64,000 bases of DNA from Nonomuraea angiospora (GTDB lineage: Bacteria > Actinomycetota > Actinomycetes > Streptosporangiales > Streptosporangiaceae): positions 744,001 through 808,000 of the forward strand of contig NZ_JADBEK010000001.1 in assembly GCF_014873145.1 (NCBI RefSeq), read 5' to 3'. The notes below the pieces were generated by a model, which saw nothing but the letters and a program-made list of their open reading frames with translations, made no database searches and was not told the DNA's origin. Every line of letters begins with the position of its first letter. Within the stretch, counting starts at the first letter, position 1. Below, in pieces: positions 53,072 through 62,108 of this stretch. The position numbers and the translations under genes were made by a program.

Positions 53072-54823
53072 ATGGGTTCGAGGCTGGTGGCCGGGGTACT
53101 GGCGACGGGCGCGGCCGCCGGCATCGTGGCGAACGTGATCATCACGAGCCGCATCACGGCAAGCCGCGGCGTCCCCCTCCCCGTGACCGAATGGGTGTTC
53201 ATGGTGGTAGCGCTGCTCATGCCCGCGCTGGGCTGGTTGCTGGCCACCCGGCGTCCGGAGCTGCGGTACGGCTGGCTGCTCCTGCTCTGCGCGCTCTTCC
53301 TGGGCGTCGGTCTGACCGGCTCGGGGTTGTCGATCACGGGCGCGGTGCCGCTCTGGCTGTCCGCCCCGCTCTCCTCCGTCCTCGCTCTCTTCTACGGCCT
53401 GAACTGGATCTTCGTCCCCCTGCTCTTCCCCGAAGGACGGCTGCCCTCGCGGCGCTGGCGCGCGTTCGCGTGGATCTCCGGTATCGCGATCGCCCTGCAT
53501 GCCGTGGGGAACACGCTGAGCGGCGGCGTCGCGCGCGGGCCGACGCGGATCCTGGAGTCGACGCTCACCCTGGTCGGCCTCCTGTCGTCGGCCGCCGGCC
53601 AGCTCGTCACGTGGATCATGGCGACGCTCGGGTTCTGCGGGCTCGTGCTCCGCCTGGGGCGCAGCGCGCGGGTCGAGCGCCGGCAGTACGCCTGGATGGT
53701 CGGGGGCGTGGCCGTGAGCCTGCTGGGTGGCGTCGCCCAGATGGCGTTCCTCACGAGGGTGCCGATGCTCGCGCTGCTCGGGACGGTGGCCATGACGGGG
53801 GCGCTGCCCGTCGCGATCGGGGTCACCGTGGTCCGCCACCGGCTGCTCGACATCGGGATCGGCATCCGGGGCTCCCGCCTGCACCTGATCTTCGATGTGC
53901 GGCCGACGGTGGACGAGGTGCTGTCCGACCTCGGCACCGCGCTGGAGGGCGCGCCCGAGCCCGCGGAGCAGCTCGGCCGGGTGGCCGCGGCCGTACGCAC
54001 CGCGTTGGAGGCCACCTGGGCGGCCGTGACTCTGGCGGACGGCACCCGCGTGGTCGCCGGTCGGCAGGAGGGCCCCGCGACGCTGACGGTGCCGGTGCAC
54101 GGAGGGCTCGGCCGGATCGAGTGCGGCCCCCGAGGCGTGGGCGGGCTGACGCGCGTGGACCGGCGGCTCCTGGAGGCGCTGGCCGTGCCGGCCGGGCTGG
54201 CCATCCAGAGCGCCGGCCTGGCCGCCCGCCTGGTCAACGCCCAGGAGGCGGAACGCCGGCGCATCGAACGCAACATCCACGACGGCGTTCAGCAGCAGCT
54301 CGTCGCCCTCATCGCCGGTCTGGAGCTGGCCCGCTCCACCGGCGCGAGCCCCGACATGCTCGCCCACCTGCGCGAACAGGCCCGCCAGACGCTCGCCGAC
54401 CTGCGCGAGCTGGCGGCCGGCATCCACCCGTCGGCCCTCGGACAGGGCGGCCTGGTGGAGGCGGTGGAGGAACGCTGCTCCCGCCTGCCCGTTCACACGA
54501 CGGTGACCTCGGACCCCGGGCTGCGAACCAGGCGGTTCGCGGACGAGGTCGAGGGCGCGATGTACTTCACCGTCAACGAGGCCGTCGCCAACGCGCTCAA
54601 ACACGCGGGTGCCGCCACCATAGAGGTGGGCCTGTCGCACGCGGGCGGCCGCCTGCGCGCCACGGTCGCCGACGACGGCAAGGGTTTCGACCCTGGGGCC
54701 ACCGCCCGCAGGGGGCTGGCCACGCTGTCCGACCGGCTGGACGCGCTCGGCGGCGGGCTCGACCTCGACAGCTCGCCGGGAAAGGGGACACTGGTGAAGG
54801 CGTGGGTGCCGGTCGATGGGTGA
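53072..54823 (+). CDS. Sensor histidine kinase, NarL/DesK type
   Basis: A 583-residue membrane kinase. Residues 1-250 hold about seven transmembrane helices. A linker/GAF-like region follows, then HisKA_3 with AERRRIERNIHDGVQQQLVA (His about 403) and an HATPase domain with NEAVANALKHAG (N box) and VADDGKGFDPG (G box). It pairs with the response regulator whose start overlaps its 3' end by 8 bases. The signal is unknown. Confidence 0.95.
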   Translation: MGSRLVAGVLATGAAAGIVANVIITSRITASRGVPLPVTEWVFMVVALLMPALGWLLATRRPELRYGWLLLLCALFLGVGLTGSGLSITGAVPLWLSAPLSSVLALFYGLNWIFVPLLFPEGRLPSRRWRAFAWISGIAIALHAVGNTLSGGVARGPTRILESTLTLVGLLSSAAGQLVTWIMATLGFCGLVLRLGRSARVERRQYAWMVGGVAVSLLGGVAQMAFLTRVPMLALLGTVAMTGALPVAIGVTVVRHRLLDIGIGIRGSRLHLIFDVRPTVDEVLSDLGTALEGAPEPAEQLGRVAAAVRTALEATWAAVTLADGTRVVAGRQEGPATLTVPVHGGLGRIECGPRGVGGLTRVDRRLLEALAVPAGLAIQSAGLAARLVNAQEAERRRIERNIHDGVQQQLVALIAGLELARSTGASPDMLAHLREQARQTLADLRELAAGIHPSALGQGGLVEAVEERCSRLPVHTTVTSDPGLRTRRFADEVEGAMYFTVNEAVANALKHAGAATIEVGLSHAGGRLRATVADDGKGFDPGATARRGLATLSDRLDALGGGLDLDSSPGKGTLVKAWVPVDG

Positions 54824-55490
54824 GCGGATCCGTACGGTGGTCGCCGACGACCACTACCTCGTACGCGAGGGCACCCGGCAACTGCTCGACATGTCGGGCG
54901 AGATCACGGTCGTCGGCGCGGTCGGCAACGCCGACGAGCTCCTCGACGCCGTCCGCCGCCTCGGCCCCGACGTCGTGGTCACCGACATCCGGATGCCGGG
55001 CGGCGACTGGCGGCCCGGCTTCGAGGGCATCGACGCCGCCCACCGCATCAGGGCCGCGCATCCAGGGGTGGGGGTCGTGGTGCTGTCGCAGTTCGCGGAC
55101 GCGTTGTTCGCGTTCGAGCTGTTCAAGCACGGCACCGAAGGCTACGCCTACCTGCTCAAGGATCGGGTCGGAGACCTGGACGAGCTGCTGGGGGCCATCA
55201 GGGCGGTGGCCTGCGGCGGCTCCGTCATCGACCCGAAGGTCGTGGAGGGCCTGCTGGCCAGGCGCGACGTCCGCGGCCGGCCGGAGGCGCTGACCGGACG
55301 CGAACGCGACGTGCTCCGGGAGATGGCGCGCGGCCGCTCCAACTCGGCCATCGCCAGGGCGCTTCATCTGTCGATCTCGTCGGTGGAGAAGAACGTCAAC
55401 GCCATTTTCACGAAACTGGGGCTGGAGAACAGCGGGGACGTGCACCGGAGGGTGGCGGCGGTCCTCGCCTACCTCGGCCCCGATCGATAG
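54816..55490 (+). CDS. NarL-family response regulator
   Basis: A 224-residue regulator. The receiver domain has acidic Asp11/Asp12 (VVADDHYLV), phospho-acceptor Asp57 in VVTDIRMPGG and Lys in YLLKDR. The LuxR-type HTH is LTGRERDVLREMARGRSNSA and LHLSISSVEKNVNAIFTKLG. Translationally coupled to the kinase gene. Targets unknown. Confidence 0.96.
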   Translation: MGERIRTVVADDHYLVREGTRQLLDMSGEITVVGAVGNADELLDAVRRLGPDVVVTDIRMPGGDWRPGFEGIDAAHRIRAAHPGVGVVVLSQFADALFAFELFKHGTEGYAYLLKDRVGDLDELLGAIRAVACGGSVIDPKVVEGLLARRDVRGRPEALTGRERDVLREMARGRSNSAIARALHLSISSVEKNVNAIFTKLGLENSGDVHRRVAAVLAYLGPDR

Positions 55491-55513
55491 GCGCGGGCGA
55501 CTGTGCTGCCACG

Positions 55514-55971
55514 ATGATCCACTCCCTGCCGTTACCCGGCGCGCTGTCGGCGACCCTGCTCCTGGTCGCGGTCACCGCCGCGCCCGCCGCCGCCCCCGGC
55601 CGCTCGGCGACCACGACGTGAACGTGCCCGCCGCCGGCGTCGTGCTGCACGAACGAGACGGCCCGTGGCGGGTGACCGCCTCCAGCAAGGAGGTGTCGTC
55701 GTCGCATCGCGCCGCCTGATCACCACCGTCGGGTTCGTGATCGTGGACCCCGCCACCGGTGCCTCGAAGGCCGTCACCACCCGCGGTGTCGAAGGGAACG
55801 CGGTCTTCCAGTGGACCCCGGACGGCCGATACCTGGCTGCCGACTTCTGGGACCAGGAGTGAGCCTGTCGATGGAGGCGTCGACTTCTGGGCCATCACGC
55901 GGGTGCTGGCGACGTTCTCCGCGAAGGCCAACCGGGACTGGGTGGATCTGGTCTACACGCCCGACCTGTGA
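55514..55971 (+). pseudogene. Decayed secreted WD40/TolB-like protein
   Basis: Pieces of one protein appear in different frames: a signal peptide (MIHSLPLPGALSATLLLVAV, then stop at 55619), a segment with VIVDPATGASKAVTTRG and VFQWTPDGRYLAADFWDQE ending at a stop (55862), and VDFWAITRVLATFSAKANRD ending at 55971. The middle piece looks like TolB/WD40 strands. Several frameshifts and a probable internal deletion make it non-functional. Confidence 0.6.
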
Positions 55972-55986
55972 CTCGGAGCACGGCTC

Positions 55987-56001
55987 ACTACCATGGGTAG
56001 T
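55987..56001. promoter_or_regulatory. Inverted repeat directly upstream of a hydrolase start
   Basis: ACTACC-ATG-GGTAGT, a perfect 6-bp dyad ending one base before the ATG at 56003. It could be a repressor site (MarR/HxlR-like spacing) or a small hairpin that hides the start. There is no obvious Shine-Dalgarno outside it. Confidence 0.45.
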
Positions 56002-56002
56002 C

Positions 56003-56818
56003 ATGGAGTTGACGGAGCGATTCGAGTGGCGTGGGAGGCAGATCGCCTGGGGCCGCGCCGGCACTGGTCCGGCCGTGGTGTTCTGTCATGGCACGCCGTT
56101 CTCGTCGGCGTTGTGGCAGCCGTTCGCCGACGCCCTGAGCCGCGACTTCACCGTCTACCTGTGGGACATGCCCGGCTATGGCCTGTCGTCCAAGCATGCC
56201 GAGCATCCCGTGGACTTCGGCGCGCAGGCCGAGGCGTTCGCGGCGCTGCTCGCGCACTGGGGGCTGGAGCGGCCGCACGTGGTCGCCCACGACTTCGGCG
56301 GTGCCGTGTCCCTGCGCACCCACCTGATCCTGGGCGTGGACTACGCCTCGCTCATGCTCGTCGACGTCGTGGCCATCCCGCCCAGCGGCTCGCCCTTCTT
56401 CAAGTTCGTGCAGGACCATCCTGACGTCCTGGGGCAGTTGCCGGCCTACATCCACACCGCCATCGTGCGGGCCTACATTCAGGGCGCGAGCCATCGCGGC
56501 CTGCGCGACGACGATCTCGACGCCCTCGTGCGGCCGTGGACGGGGGAGGAGGGCCAGCCGGCCTTCTACCGGCAGATCGCCCACTACGACGAGGGCTTCC
56601 TCGAAGAGAACGAGGAGGCGCTGGGCCGCGTCGGCATTCCCGTGCGGATCCTGTGGGGCACCTGCGACGCGTGGATCCCCACCGAGATCGGCCGGCGGCT
56701 GCAGGGCCTGATCCCCGGCGCGGAGCTGTCGCTGATCGAGGCCGCCGGTCACCTGGTCCACCACGACGCTCCCGTCCCGCTCATGGACGAGATCCGCGCC
56801 TGGCTCACGGCCGGCTGA
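56003..56818 (+). CDS. Alpha/beta hydrolase with Asp nucleophile (haloalkane dehalogenase/epoxide hydrolase-like)
   Basis: A 271-residue hydrolase. The oxyanion motif is FCHGTPFSS, the nucleophile elbow VAHDFGGAVS has Asp (about residue 98) instead of Ser, the acid is probably in WGTCDAWIP and the base in AAGHLVHHD. An Asp nucleophile is the hallmark of epoxide hydrolases and haloalkane dehalogenases. Convergent with the ferredoxin reductase gene. Substrate unknown. Confidence 0.88.
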   Translation: MELTERFEWRGRQIAWGRAGTGPAVVFCHGTPFSSALWQPFADALSRDFTVYLWDMPGYGLSSKHAEHPVDFGAQAEAFAALLAHWGLERPHVVAHDFGGAVSLRTHLILGVDYASLMLVDVVAIPPSGSPFFKFVQDHPDVLGQLPAYIHTAIVRAYIQGASHRGLRDDDLDALVRPWTGEEGQPAFYRQIAHYDEGFLEENEEALGRVGIPVRILWGTCDAWIPTEIGRRLQGLIPGAELSLIEAAGHLVHHDAPVPLMDEIRAWLTAG

Positions 56819-56923
56819 GGCGCCGGCCGTGTGAATCTACAATGTAAAGGCGCCGGGACGGGAGGCCGCGGCCACGTCGATCTCTCCAAGTGACCGCAGG
56901 CGACGAAGAACGAACGGCGCCGG

Positions 56924-58108
56924 TCAGGCCGATCCCGCGAGCAGGGAAGTCGCGGCCAGCTCCTGCCGGTGCAGGCGGGCCTGTTTGGGCATGTTCCAGC
57001 CGAGTACGCCGGTGACCCGGCCGTCGTGGCGGTAGACGGCGACGAAGCGGCGCTCGGCCACGGAGCCCTCCGCGATGGAGACCTCGGCGTCCGGGGACGG
57101 CATCCCGTGTACGTGGATCTTGGCGTCGAACTGGTCGGTCCAGAAGTAGGGGATCGGGGTGTAGGGGCGGTCGTCGCCGAGGATGTTGCCGGCGACGGCG
57201 ATCGCCTGTTCGGTGGCGTTGGTCCGGTTCTCCAGCCGGAGCGACCTGCCCAGCGTCTCGTGGTGCCAGCGGGCCACGTCGCCGACCGCGTAGACGCCTT
57301 CCGCCGCGCGGCAGCGGGAGTCGCACACCACCCCGTTGTCCAGGTCGAGCCCGCTGGTGGCGAGCCAGTCCGTGACCGGGGCGGCGCCGAAGGCCACCAC
57401 GACGACGTCGGCCGGCAGCACGTCGCCGGTCTCCAGGCGTACCCCGGTGACGCGGCCGTGCCGTTCGGTCAGGCCGCCGGCCGCGGCGCCGAGCCGCAGC
57501 TCGACCCCGCGCTCGGTGTGCAGGTCGGCGAGCAGTCCCGCGGCCGGTTGGCCGAGCTGGCAGGCCAGCGGCGCCGGTTGAGGGCCGGCCAGGGTGACGT
57601 TTACGCCCATGCCGCACGCGGTGGCGGCGATCTCGGCGCCGAGCACGCCGTCCCCGACGACCACCAGGCGCGTGCAGGACAGCAGGTCTTCTCGCAGCGC
57701 GAGCGCGTCGTCGAGCGTGCGCAGCACGTGGACGCCGGCCAGTCCGGCCTGGCCCGGCAGCGTGCGGGGGCGCAGCCCGGTGGCGACCACCACCGCGTCC
57801 GCGCTCAGCACGCGTCCCGACGCCGTGCGCACGGTACGGGACGGGACGTCCAGCCCGGTCGCCGGGTCGCCGAGCAGGAACTCCGCGTTCAACGCGGACA
57901 GGGCGGCCGGGGGTCGCAGCCGGGCTCGCTCGGGCTCCCAGCCGCCGGACAGGATCTGCTTGGACAGCGGGGGCCGGTCGTAGGGCGGGTGGGGTTCGGC
58001 GCCCAGGACGGTCACCCGGCCCGCGTACCCCTTGCGGCGCAGGGCTTCCACGGTGGCCAGGCCGGCGGCGGAGGCGCCGGCCACGAGCACGTGGTCCGGG
58101 GTGGTCAT
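56924..58108 (-). CDS. NAD(P)H-dependent ferredoxin reductase (FAD)
   Basis: A 394-residue flavoprotein. FAD motif VLVAGASAAGLATVEALRRK at the N-terminus, PPYDRPPLSKQIL, NAD(P)H motif LVVVGDGVLGAEIAATACGM (about 145-165), and the second FAD motif GVYAVGDVARW. C-terminal reductase dimer domain. Its ATG overlaps the ferredoxin gene by four bases. Together they form an NAD(P)H to ferredoxin electron chain for P450s, possibly also for the orphan P450/ferredoxin at 19.4-20.9 kb. Confidence 0.95.
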   Translation of the reverse strand: MTTPDHVLVAGASAAGLATVEALRRKGYAGRVTVLGAEPHPPYDRPPLSKQILSGGWEPERARLRPPAALSALNAEFLLGDPATGLDVPSRTVRTASGRVLSADAVVVATGLRPRTLPGQAGLAGVHVLRTLDDALALREDLLSCTRLVVVGDGVLGAEIAATACGMGVNVTLAGPQPAPLACQLGQPAAGLLADLHTERGVELRLGAAAGGLTERHGRVTGVRLETGDVLPADVVVVAFGAAPVTDWLATSGLDLDNGVVCDSRCRAAEGVYAVGDVARWHHETLGRSLRLENRTNATEQAIAVAGNILGDDRPYTPIPYFWTDQFDAKIHVHGMPSPDAEVSIAEGSVAERRFVAVYRHDGRVTGVLGWNMPKQARLHRQELAATSLLAGSA

Positions 58109-58314
58109 GCGTCCTCGCCCACGGAGCCCACGGAGATCGCCGCTCCGGGGCAGACGTCGGCGGCCTCGCGGACGGCCGGGTGGAGCTCCGCGGGCGGCCG
58201 CTCGTTGAGCAGGATGACGATCCCGTCGTCGTCTCGCTGGTCGAACACGTCCGGCGCGACGAGCACGCACGTGCCGGCGCCGCAGCATTTGTCCTGATCA
58301 ATGGTGATCTTCAC
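58105..58314 (-). CDS. 3Fe-4S ferredoxin
   Basis: A 69-residue ferredoxin: KCCGAGTC near the N-terminus and VCPGAA near the C-terminus supply the cluster ligands. Paralogue of the ferredoxin at 19448-19642. First gene of the pair with the reductase, divergent from a TetR gene with a TTAAATCA palindrome between. No intact P450 accompanies it. Confidence 0.93.
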   Translation of the reverse strand: MKITIDQDKCCGAGTCVLVAPDVFDQRDDDGIVILLNERPPAELHPAVREAADVCPGAAISVGSVGEDA

Positions 58315-58338
58315 GGTTTCGTCTTCCTTCCCCGCGGG

Positions 58339-58360
58339 TTAAATCAGTCGCTTGATTTAA
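58339..58360. promoter_or_regulatory. TetR operator, second copy
   Basis: TTAAATCA-GTCGCT-TGATTTAA lies between the divergent ferredoxin (start 58314) and TetR (start 58419) genes. It is the counterpart of the site at 20925-20946; a further ATTAAATCACATGATT follows at 58361-58376. Confidence 0.8.
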
Positions 58361-58418
58361 ATTAAATCACATGATTGAGTTGAGTGAGTGTGAGGTTCCC
58401 TACGGGGAGGAGAGGGCG

Positions 58419-59069
58419 ATGGCGGGCAGGGCCGCGCGGCCCGAGCGGGGGAGCGCGACGCGGGAGTTGATCCTGGCCACCGCGGAGCGGCTGTTCGCCG
58501 AGTACGGGGTGCAGGCGGTGTCCAACCGCCAGATCAGCGAGGCCGCGGGGCAGGGCAACAGCGCCGCGGTGGGCTACCACTTCGGCGCGAAGGCCGACCT
58601 GGTCCGCGCGATCGCGCGCAGGCACGCCGACGAGATGGAGCAGCTGCGGGCGTGGATGGTCGCCGAGGCCGCGGGCTCGGTGGACGTACGCGACTGGGTG
58701 GCCTGCCTGGTGCGCCCGTTCACCCGGCACCTGGAGGCGCAGGGCAGCCCCACCTGGTACGCCCGGTTCCGCGCGCAGGTGATGGCCGATCCGGCGCTCT
58801 ACCAGATCACGGTCGAGGAATTCCTGCCGTCGCCCTCGCTGCGGCTGCTCGTGGACGGTCTGAACCGGTGCGTGAGCGACCTGCCGGCCACCGTGCGGGA
58901 GGAGCGCTGGGCCATGGCGCGTCACGTGATCGTGCACATGTGCGTCGAGCGGGAGCGCGCCCTCGCCGAGGGCGCCTCCACCCTCCATCCGAGCTGGGAC
59001 GACCTCGCCACCAGCCTGATCGACGCGATCGCCGGACTGTGGCAGGCCCCGGTGACGCCTCGCCCGTGA
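58419..59069 (+). CDS. TetR family repressor of the ferredoxin/reductase operon
   Basis: A 216-residue regulator, paralogue of 21111-21761 (NRQISEAAGQGNSAAVGYHF; GSPTWYARFRAQVMADPAL; MARHVIVHMCVERERALAEG). ATG 58419 is chosen for its GGGGAGGAG; an ATG at 58371 lies within the operator region. Shared HTH residues and shared palindromes suggest the two repressors cross-bind. Confidence 0.93.
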   Translation: MAGRAARPERGSATRELILATAERLFAEYGVQAVSNRQISEAAGQGNSAAVGYHFGAKADLVRAIARRHADEMEQLRAWMVAEAAGSVDVRDWVACLVRPFTRHLEAQGSPTWYARFRAQVMADPALYQITVEEFLPSPSLRLLVDGLNRCVSDLPATVREERWAMARHVIVHMCVERERALAEGASTLHPSWDDLATSLIDAIAGLWQAPVTPRP

Positions 59070-59140
59070 CCGCCTGCCGCGAAGGAAAGACCCAAGGAAA
59101 GGACCGACTCCTATGTCGCCGGCAGGTTGTTTACGGCACC

Positions 59141-59249
59141 CTCTACCGGCGCGTCCCCACCTTGAAACTGGCCACCGAGCTGGACCGGGGTCCCGTTCAA
59201 GCGCAACGGGCTGGTTTACGGCGTGTTCGAGGTCCCCGTCACCTGGTGA
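59141..59249 (+). pseudogene. C-terminal relic of a cytochrome P450, frameshifted
   Basis: LYRRVPTLKLATELDR is followed, one base out of frame (extra G in the GGGG run at 59187-59190), by VPFKRNGLVYGVFEVPVTW and a TGA at 59247-59249. This matches the tail of the intact P450 at 19657-20877 (RRIPTLALATELEQ, FVYGAYELPVTW). The heme-binding part is gone. It shows that this ferredoxin/TetR set once had its own P450. Confidence 0.8.
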
Positions 59250-59381
59250 CCCGGCAGGGGGGTATCCGGTGAACGAATCGGCGTGAGCGCTATGTGGATA
59301 GCGGGACCTCGTGCGACGCCCATAGGTTCACATGGCCGGAAGGCGTCGGCATCTCCGGCCCCCTGTGAAAGGAAACCCAAC

Positions 59382-59561
59382 ATGAATCGTGTCCTGGTTG
59401 GCCTGGCCGCAGCGCTTGCCTTGGCGGCGGGAGGCGTCCTGGTCGCCGTGTCGCCGGCCGTGGCCGCCGGCTCGGAATCGGGCAACGGCGCCGTCCCGAG
59501 GACGGTCACGGGTGACGAGAGCGACAGCGTCCGCATCACGGGCGAGACCCCGGCTCCCTGA
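59382..59561 (+). CDS. Small secreted peptide of unknown function
   Basis: A 59-residue precursor with signal peptide MNRVLVGLAAALALAAGGVL ending near AVAAGSES. The mature peptide (about 28 residues) is acidic, Ser/Gly/Thr-rich and has no Cys. ATG 59382 follows AAAGGAAA. A hairpin terminator lies 33 bases after the stop. No family recognised. Confidence 0.65.
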   Translation: MNRVLVGLAAALALAAGGVLVAVSPAVAAGSESGNGAVPRTVTGDESDSVRITGETPAP

Positions 59562-59593
59562 ACGCGTGCTTCCCGACGAAGTCAGCACGTCAG

Positions 59594-59611
59594 CCCGTCC
59601 TCCGGGACGGG
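59594..59611 (+). terminator. Terminator hairpin after the small secreted peptide
   Basis: CCCGTCC, TCCG loop, GGACGGG; 7-bp GC stem 33 bases after the stop. Confidence 0.5.
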
Positions 59612-59662
59612 CGGTGAACCGCGACAACCCATATCTATTTCATTGCCGGAAGGAACGTTTCG

Positions 59663-60808
59663 ATGATCAACCCGTTCCGCATTGACATCCCGCAGGACGA
59701 GCTGGACGACTTGAGAGACCGGCTTGCCCGTACCCGATGGAGCGGCGAGATCGGTGGCCAGGACTGGAGCCGTGGCGTCCCGACCGGCTACCTGCGGCAG
59801 CTCGCCGCCTACTGGGCCGACGACTACGACTGGCGCAAGCACGAGGCCAGGCTGAACGACGTGCCCCAGTTCACCACCGACATCGACGGGCAGACCATCC
59901 ACTTCGCCCACATTCGCTCTCCCGAGGCCGGGGCCACCCCGCTGATGCTCGTCCACGGCTGGCCCGGCTCTTTCGCCGAGTTCCTGGACGTCATCGGCCC
60001 CCTGACCGACCCGCGCTCCTACGGCGGCGACCCTGCCGACGCCTTCCACCTGGTGATTCCCTCTTTGCCCGGGTTCGGCTTCTCCGTTCCGCTGCGCGAC
60101 GCGGGCTGGACGCACGGCCGCATCGCCGCCGCCTTCACCGAGCTGATGCACCGGCTCGGCTACACCCGCTACGGCGTGCAGGGCGGCGACGTCGGCGCCT
60201 TCGTCGCCCCGGAGATGGGCCGCCAGGATTGCGAGGGCGTCCTCGGCGTGCACGTCAACGCCCTGGTCACCTTCCCGATCGGGGCCGAGGGCGAGATGGA
60301 CGGCCTGACCGCGTCCGAACAGGAGCGGCTGGGGCGGCTGGAGCACTGGCAGCAGGAGCAGAGCGGCTACGACAAGATCCAGGGCACCCGCCCGCAGACC
60401 CTGGGGCACGGCCTGAACGACTCCCCGGCCGGCCAGCTCGCCTGGATCGTCGAGAAGTTCAAGGAGTGGACCGACAGCGCCGCCGACCTGCCCGAAGACG
60501 CCGTCGACCGCGACGCCCTCCTCACCGATGTCAGCATCTACTGGTTCACGCAGACCGGCGCCTCTTCGGCCCACCTCTACTACGAGGCCCACCACGATCC
60601 CTCGGCCTGGGCGCCCCGCGAACCCAGGACCGTGCCCACCGGCGTGGCGGTCTCCCTCACCCAGGACGTCGCCATCCGCCGCTTCGCGGAACGCGATCAC
60701 GCCGTCGTGCACTGGACCGAGTTCGAGCGCGGCGGGCACTTCCTGGCCCTGGAGCAGCCCGGCCCGTTCGTCGCCGACGTGCGCGAGTTCTTCCGCTCGC
60801 TGCGCTGA
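59663..60808 (+). CDS. Epoxide hydrolase, microsomal/juvenile-hormone type
   Basis: A 381-residue enzyme with the N-terminal EHN domain ([34 protein letters not shown]) and an alpha/beta-hydrolase core: oxyanion HGWPGSF, Asp nucleophile in QGGDVGAFV (about 174), ring-opening Tyr region SIYWFTQTG, base His in [12 protein letters not shown] (near 361). It opens epoxides to vicinal diols. Convergent with the AraC gene, which may regulate it. Confidence 0.93.
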   Translation: MINPFRIDIPQDELDDLRDRLARTRWSGEIGGQDWSRGVPTGYLRQLAAYWADDYDWRKHEARLNDVPQFTTDIDGQTIHFAHIRSPEAGATPLMLVHGWPGSFAEFLDVIGPLTDPRSYGGDPADAFHLVIPSLPGFGFSVPLRDAGWTHGRIAAAFTELMHRLGYTRYGVQGGDVGAFVAPEMGRQDCEGVLGVHVNALVTFPIGAEGEMDGLTASEQERLGRLEHWQQEQSGYDKIQGTRPQTLGHGLNDSPAGQLAWIVEKFKEWTDSAADLPEDAVDRDALLTDVSIYWFTQTGASSAHLYYEAHHDPSAWAPREPRTVPTGVAVSLTQDVAIRRFAERDHAVVHWTEFERGGHFLALEQPGPFVADVREFFRSLR

Positions 60809-60862
60809 CCGTTCACACCGCCGGGCAGGTCGGCTCGATGCCCGGTGGTGGGGCTCCCGCGC

Positions 60863-61828
60863 TCACTGGCGTCCTTGCCGGGTGCTGGACGGAAGGCGGC
60901 CGTACGTCTGCCTGTACAGGGCGGCGAAACGGCCGAGATGGGTGAACCCCCATCGCAGGGCCACCTCCGTGACGGTCGTCCGGCTGCCCGTGTCCGCGAT
61001 ACGGAGCAGATCGGCGTGCGCGTGAGCCAGCCGTACCGAACGGAGGTAGGCCATCGGGGTGGTCTGCAGATGTTCGCGGAAGCCGAGCTGGAGGGTGCGG
61101 ATGCTGACTCTGGCCGCGGCGGCGATGTCGGCAAGGTGGATCGGCTCGCCGGCGTGGTCTTCGCAGTAGCGGCCGGCTCGCCGGAGGGCGGCAGGGGTCC
61201 AGGGGGCGGCGGACTCGCGTAGCGCGTCCGAGTGGTTGTGCGGCTGGGAGGAGAGCAAGGTGTGCAGGAGAAACTGCTCGAAGTGATGCTCGGCCAGTTT
61301 CGTGGCCGCGAAGGGCAACATACCGGTCGAGGCCAGCATGGTGAGCGCGTGGCCGAGCGCGCCGGCGGCGTCCACCCCGGGGTCGAACCGCAGCCCCTCC
61401 TTGGGAGGATCGCCAAGGTAGGCCTCGAGCGCCTCCTCCATGGCCCCCAGCGGAACCTGCATCATCAGAACCTCGTGATCGATGCTCCAGCGCATGTCGA
61501 TCTTCTGCTTGGGGCCGATGAGGGAGATCGGCGCGGTGACGTCCCGCCCGTTGAGCATCACCCCGCCGCTTCCCTGCAACGGCATCATGATCGCGTAGAA
61601 GTTGAACGACTCCGACGTTCCGACGCGAATCTCCGCACCGTATGACGCGGTGTGCAGAGCGATCTTTCCCTTGTGGAGGAGCTGGTATCGGGCACCGCGC
61701 GGGTCGGGCTTGACGATCTCGAGGTAGTAGGGCGGGAAATGCTGCACCAGTAGGTCTCGCAGCTGGTCGACATGTGCTGTGACAACCGGGTGATTCGCCG
61801 ACGGGTATTGGGACTTCGACTCTTTCAT
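60863..61828 (-). CDS. AraC family transcriptional regulator
   Basis: A 321-residue regulator from ATG 61828 (an ATG 17 codons upstream lacks a Shine-Dalgarno). An AraC-binding-like domain occupies about 10-190. The C-terminal double HTH has IHLADIAAAARVSIRTLQLG and VTEVALRWGFTHLGRFAALY. Likely an activator; the convergent epoxide hydrolase is a candidate target. Confidence 0.93.
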   Translation of the reverse strand: MKESKSQYPSANHPVVTAHVDQLRDLLVQHFPPYYLEIVKPDPRGARYQLLHKGKIALHTASYGAEIRVGTSESFNFYAIMMPLQGSGGVMLNGRDVTAPISLIGPKQKIDMRWSIDHEVLMMQVPLGAMEEALEAYLGDPPKEGLRFDPGVDAAGALGHALTMLASTGMLPFAATKLAEHHFEQFLLHTLLSSQPHNHSDALRESAAPWTPAALRRAGRYCEDHAGEPIHLADIAAAARVSIRTLQLGFREHLQTTPMAYLRSVRLAHAHADLLRIADTGSRTTVTEVALRWGFTHLGRFAALYRQTYGRLPSSTRQGRQ

Positions 61829-62108
61829 GGCGCTGATTCCCTTGCACGTTCTGCCGGTGGCCACTGGGCTCGGCGACATGGTGGCATGAATTCCGGCGTT
61901 CGCGTATCCATTTCATTCCCGCGTCTGCTGCCTGCGGGTTCAGCAGATTAACGATGGATCTCGACGCTGCAAGGACGCTTTGAGGTATTTCTAAATAAAA
62001 CGCTTTTTGGGTTGGTCGCGGTTAAAATCGCGCTGCGGCGAGTGGCCGGCGCCCGGTTACGTCGCACGGCCGATCCGGGTGCCTGATCCGTCGTGAGATG
62101 CTGCATTC
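61829..62108. other. AT-richer divergent promoter region
   Basis: No gene. The stretch 61970-62035 is markedly AT-rich (TTTCTAAATAAAACGCTTTT) and should carry the AraC and TetR promoters. A CTGCTG-N10-CAGCAG dyad lies at about 61927-61948. Confidence 0.5.

Noticed and set aside
59283..59381. An N-terminally longer form of the small secreted peptide starting at 59283
   Set aside because: The extra 33 residues precede a clean signal peptide and lack a ribosome site; ATG 59382 has one.
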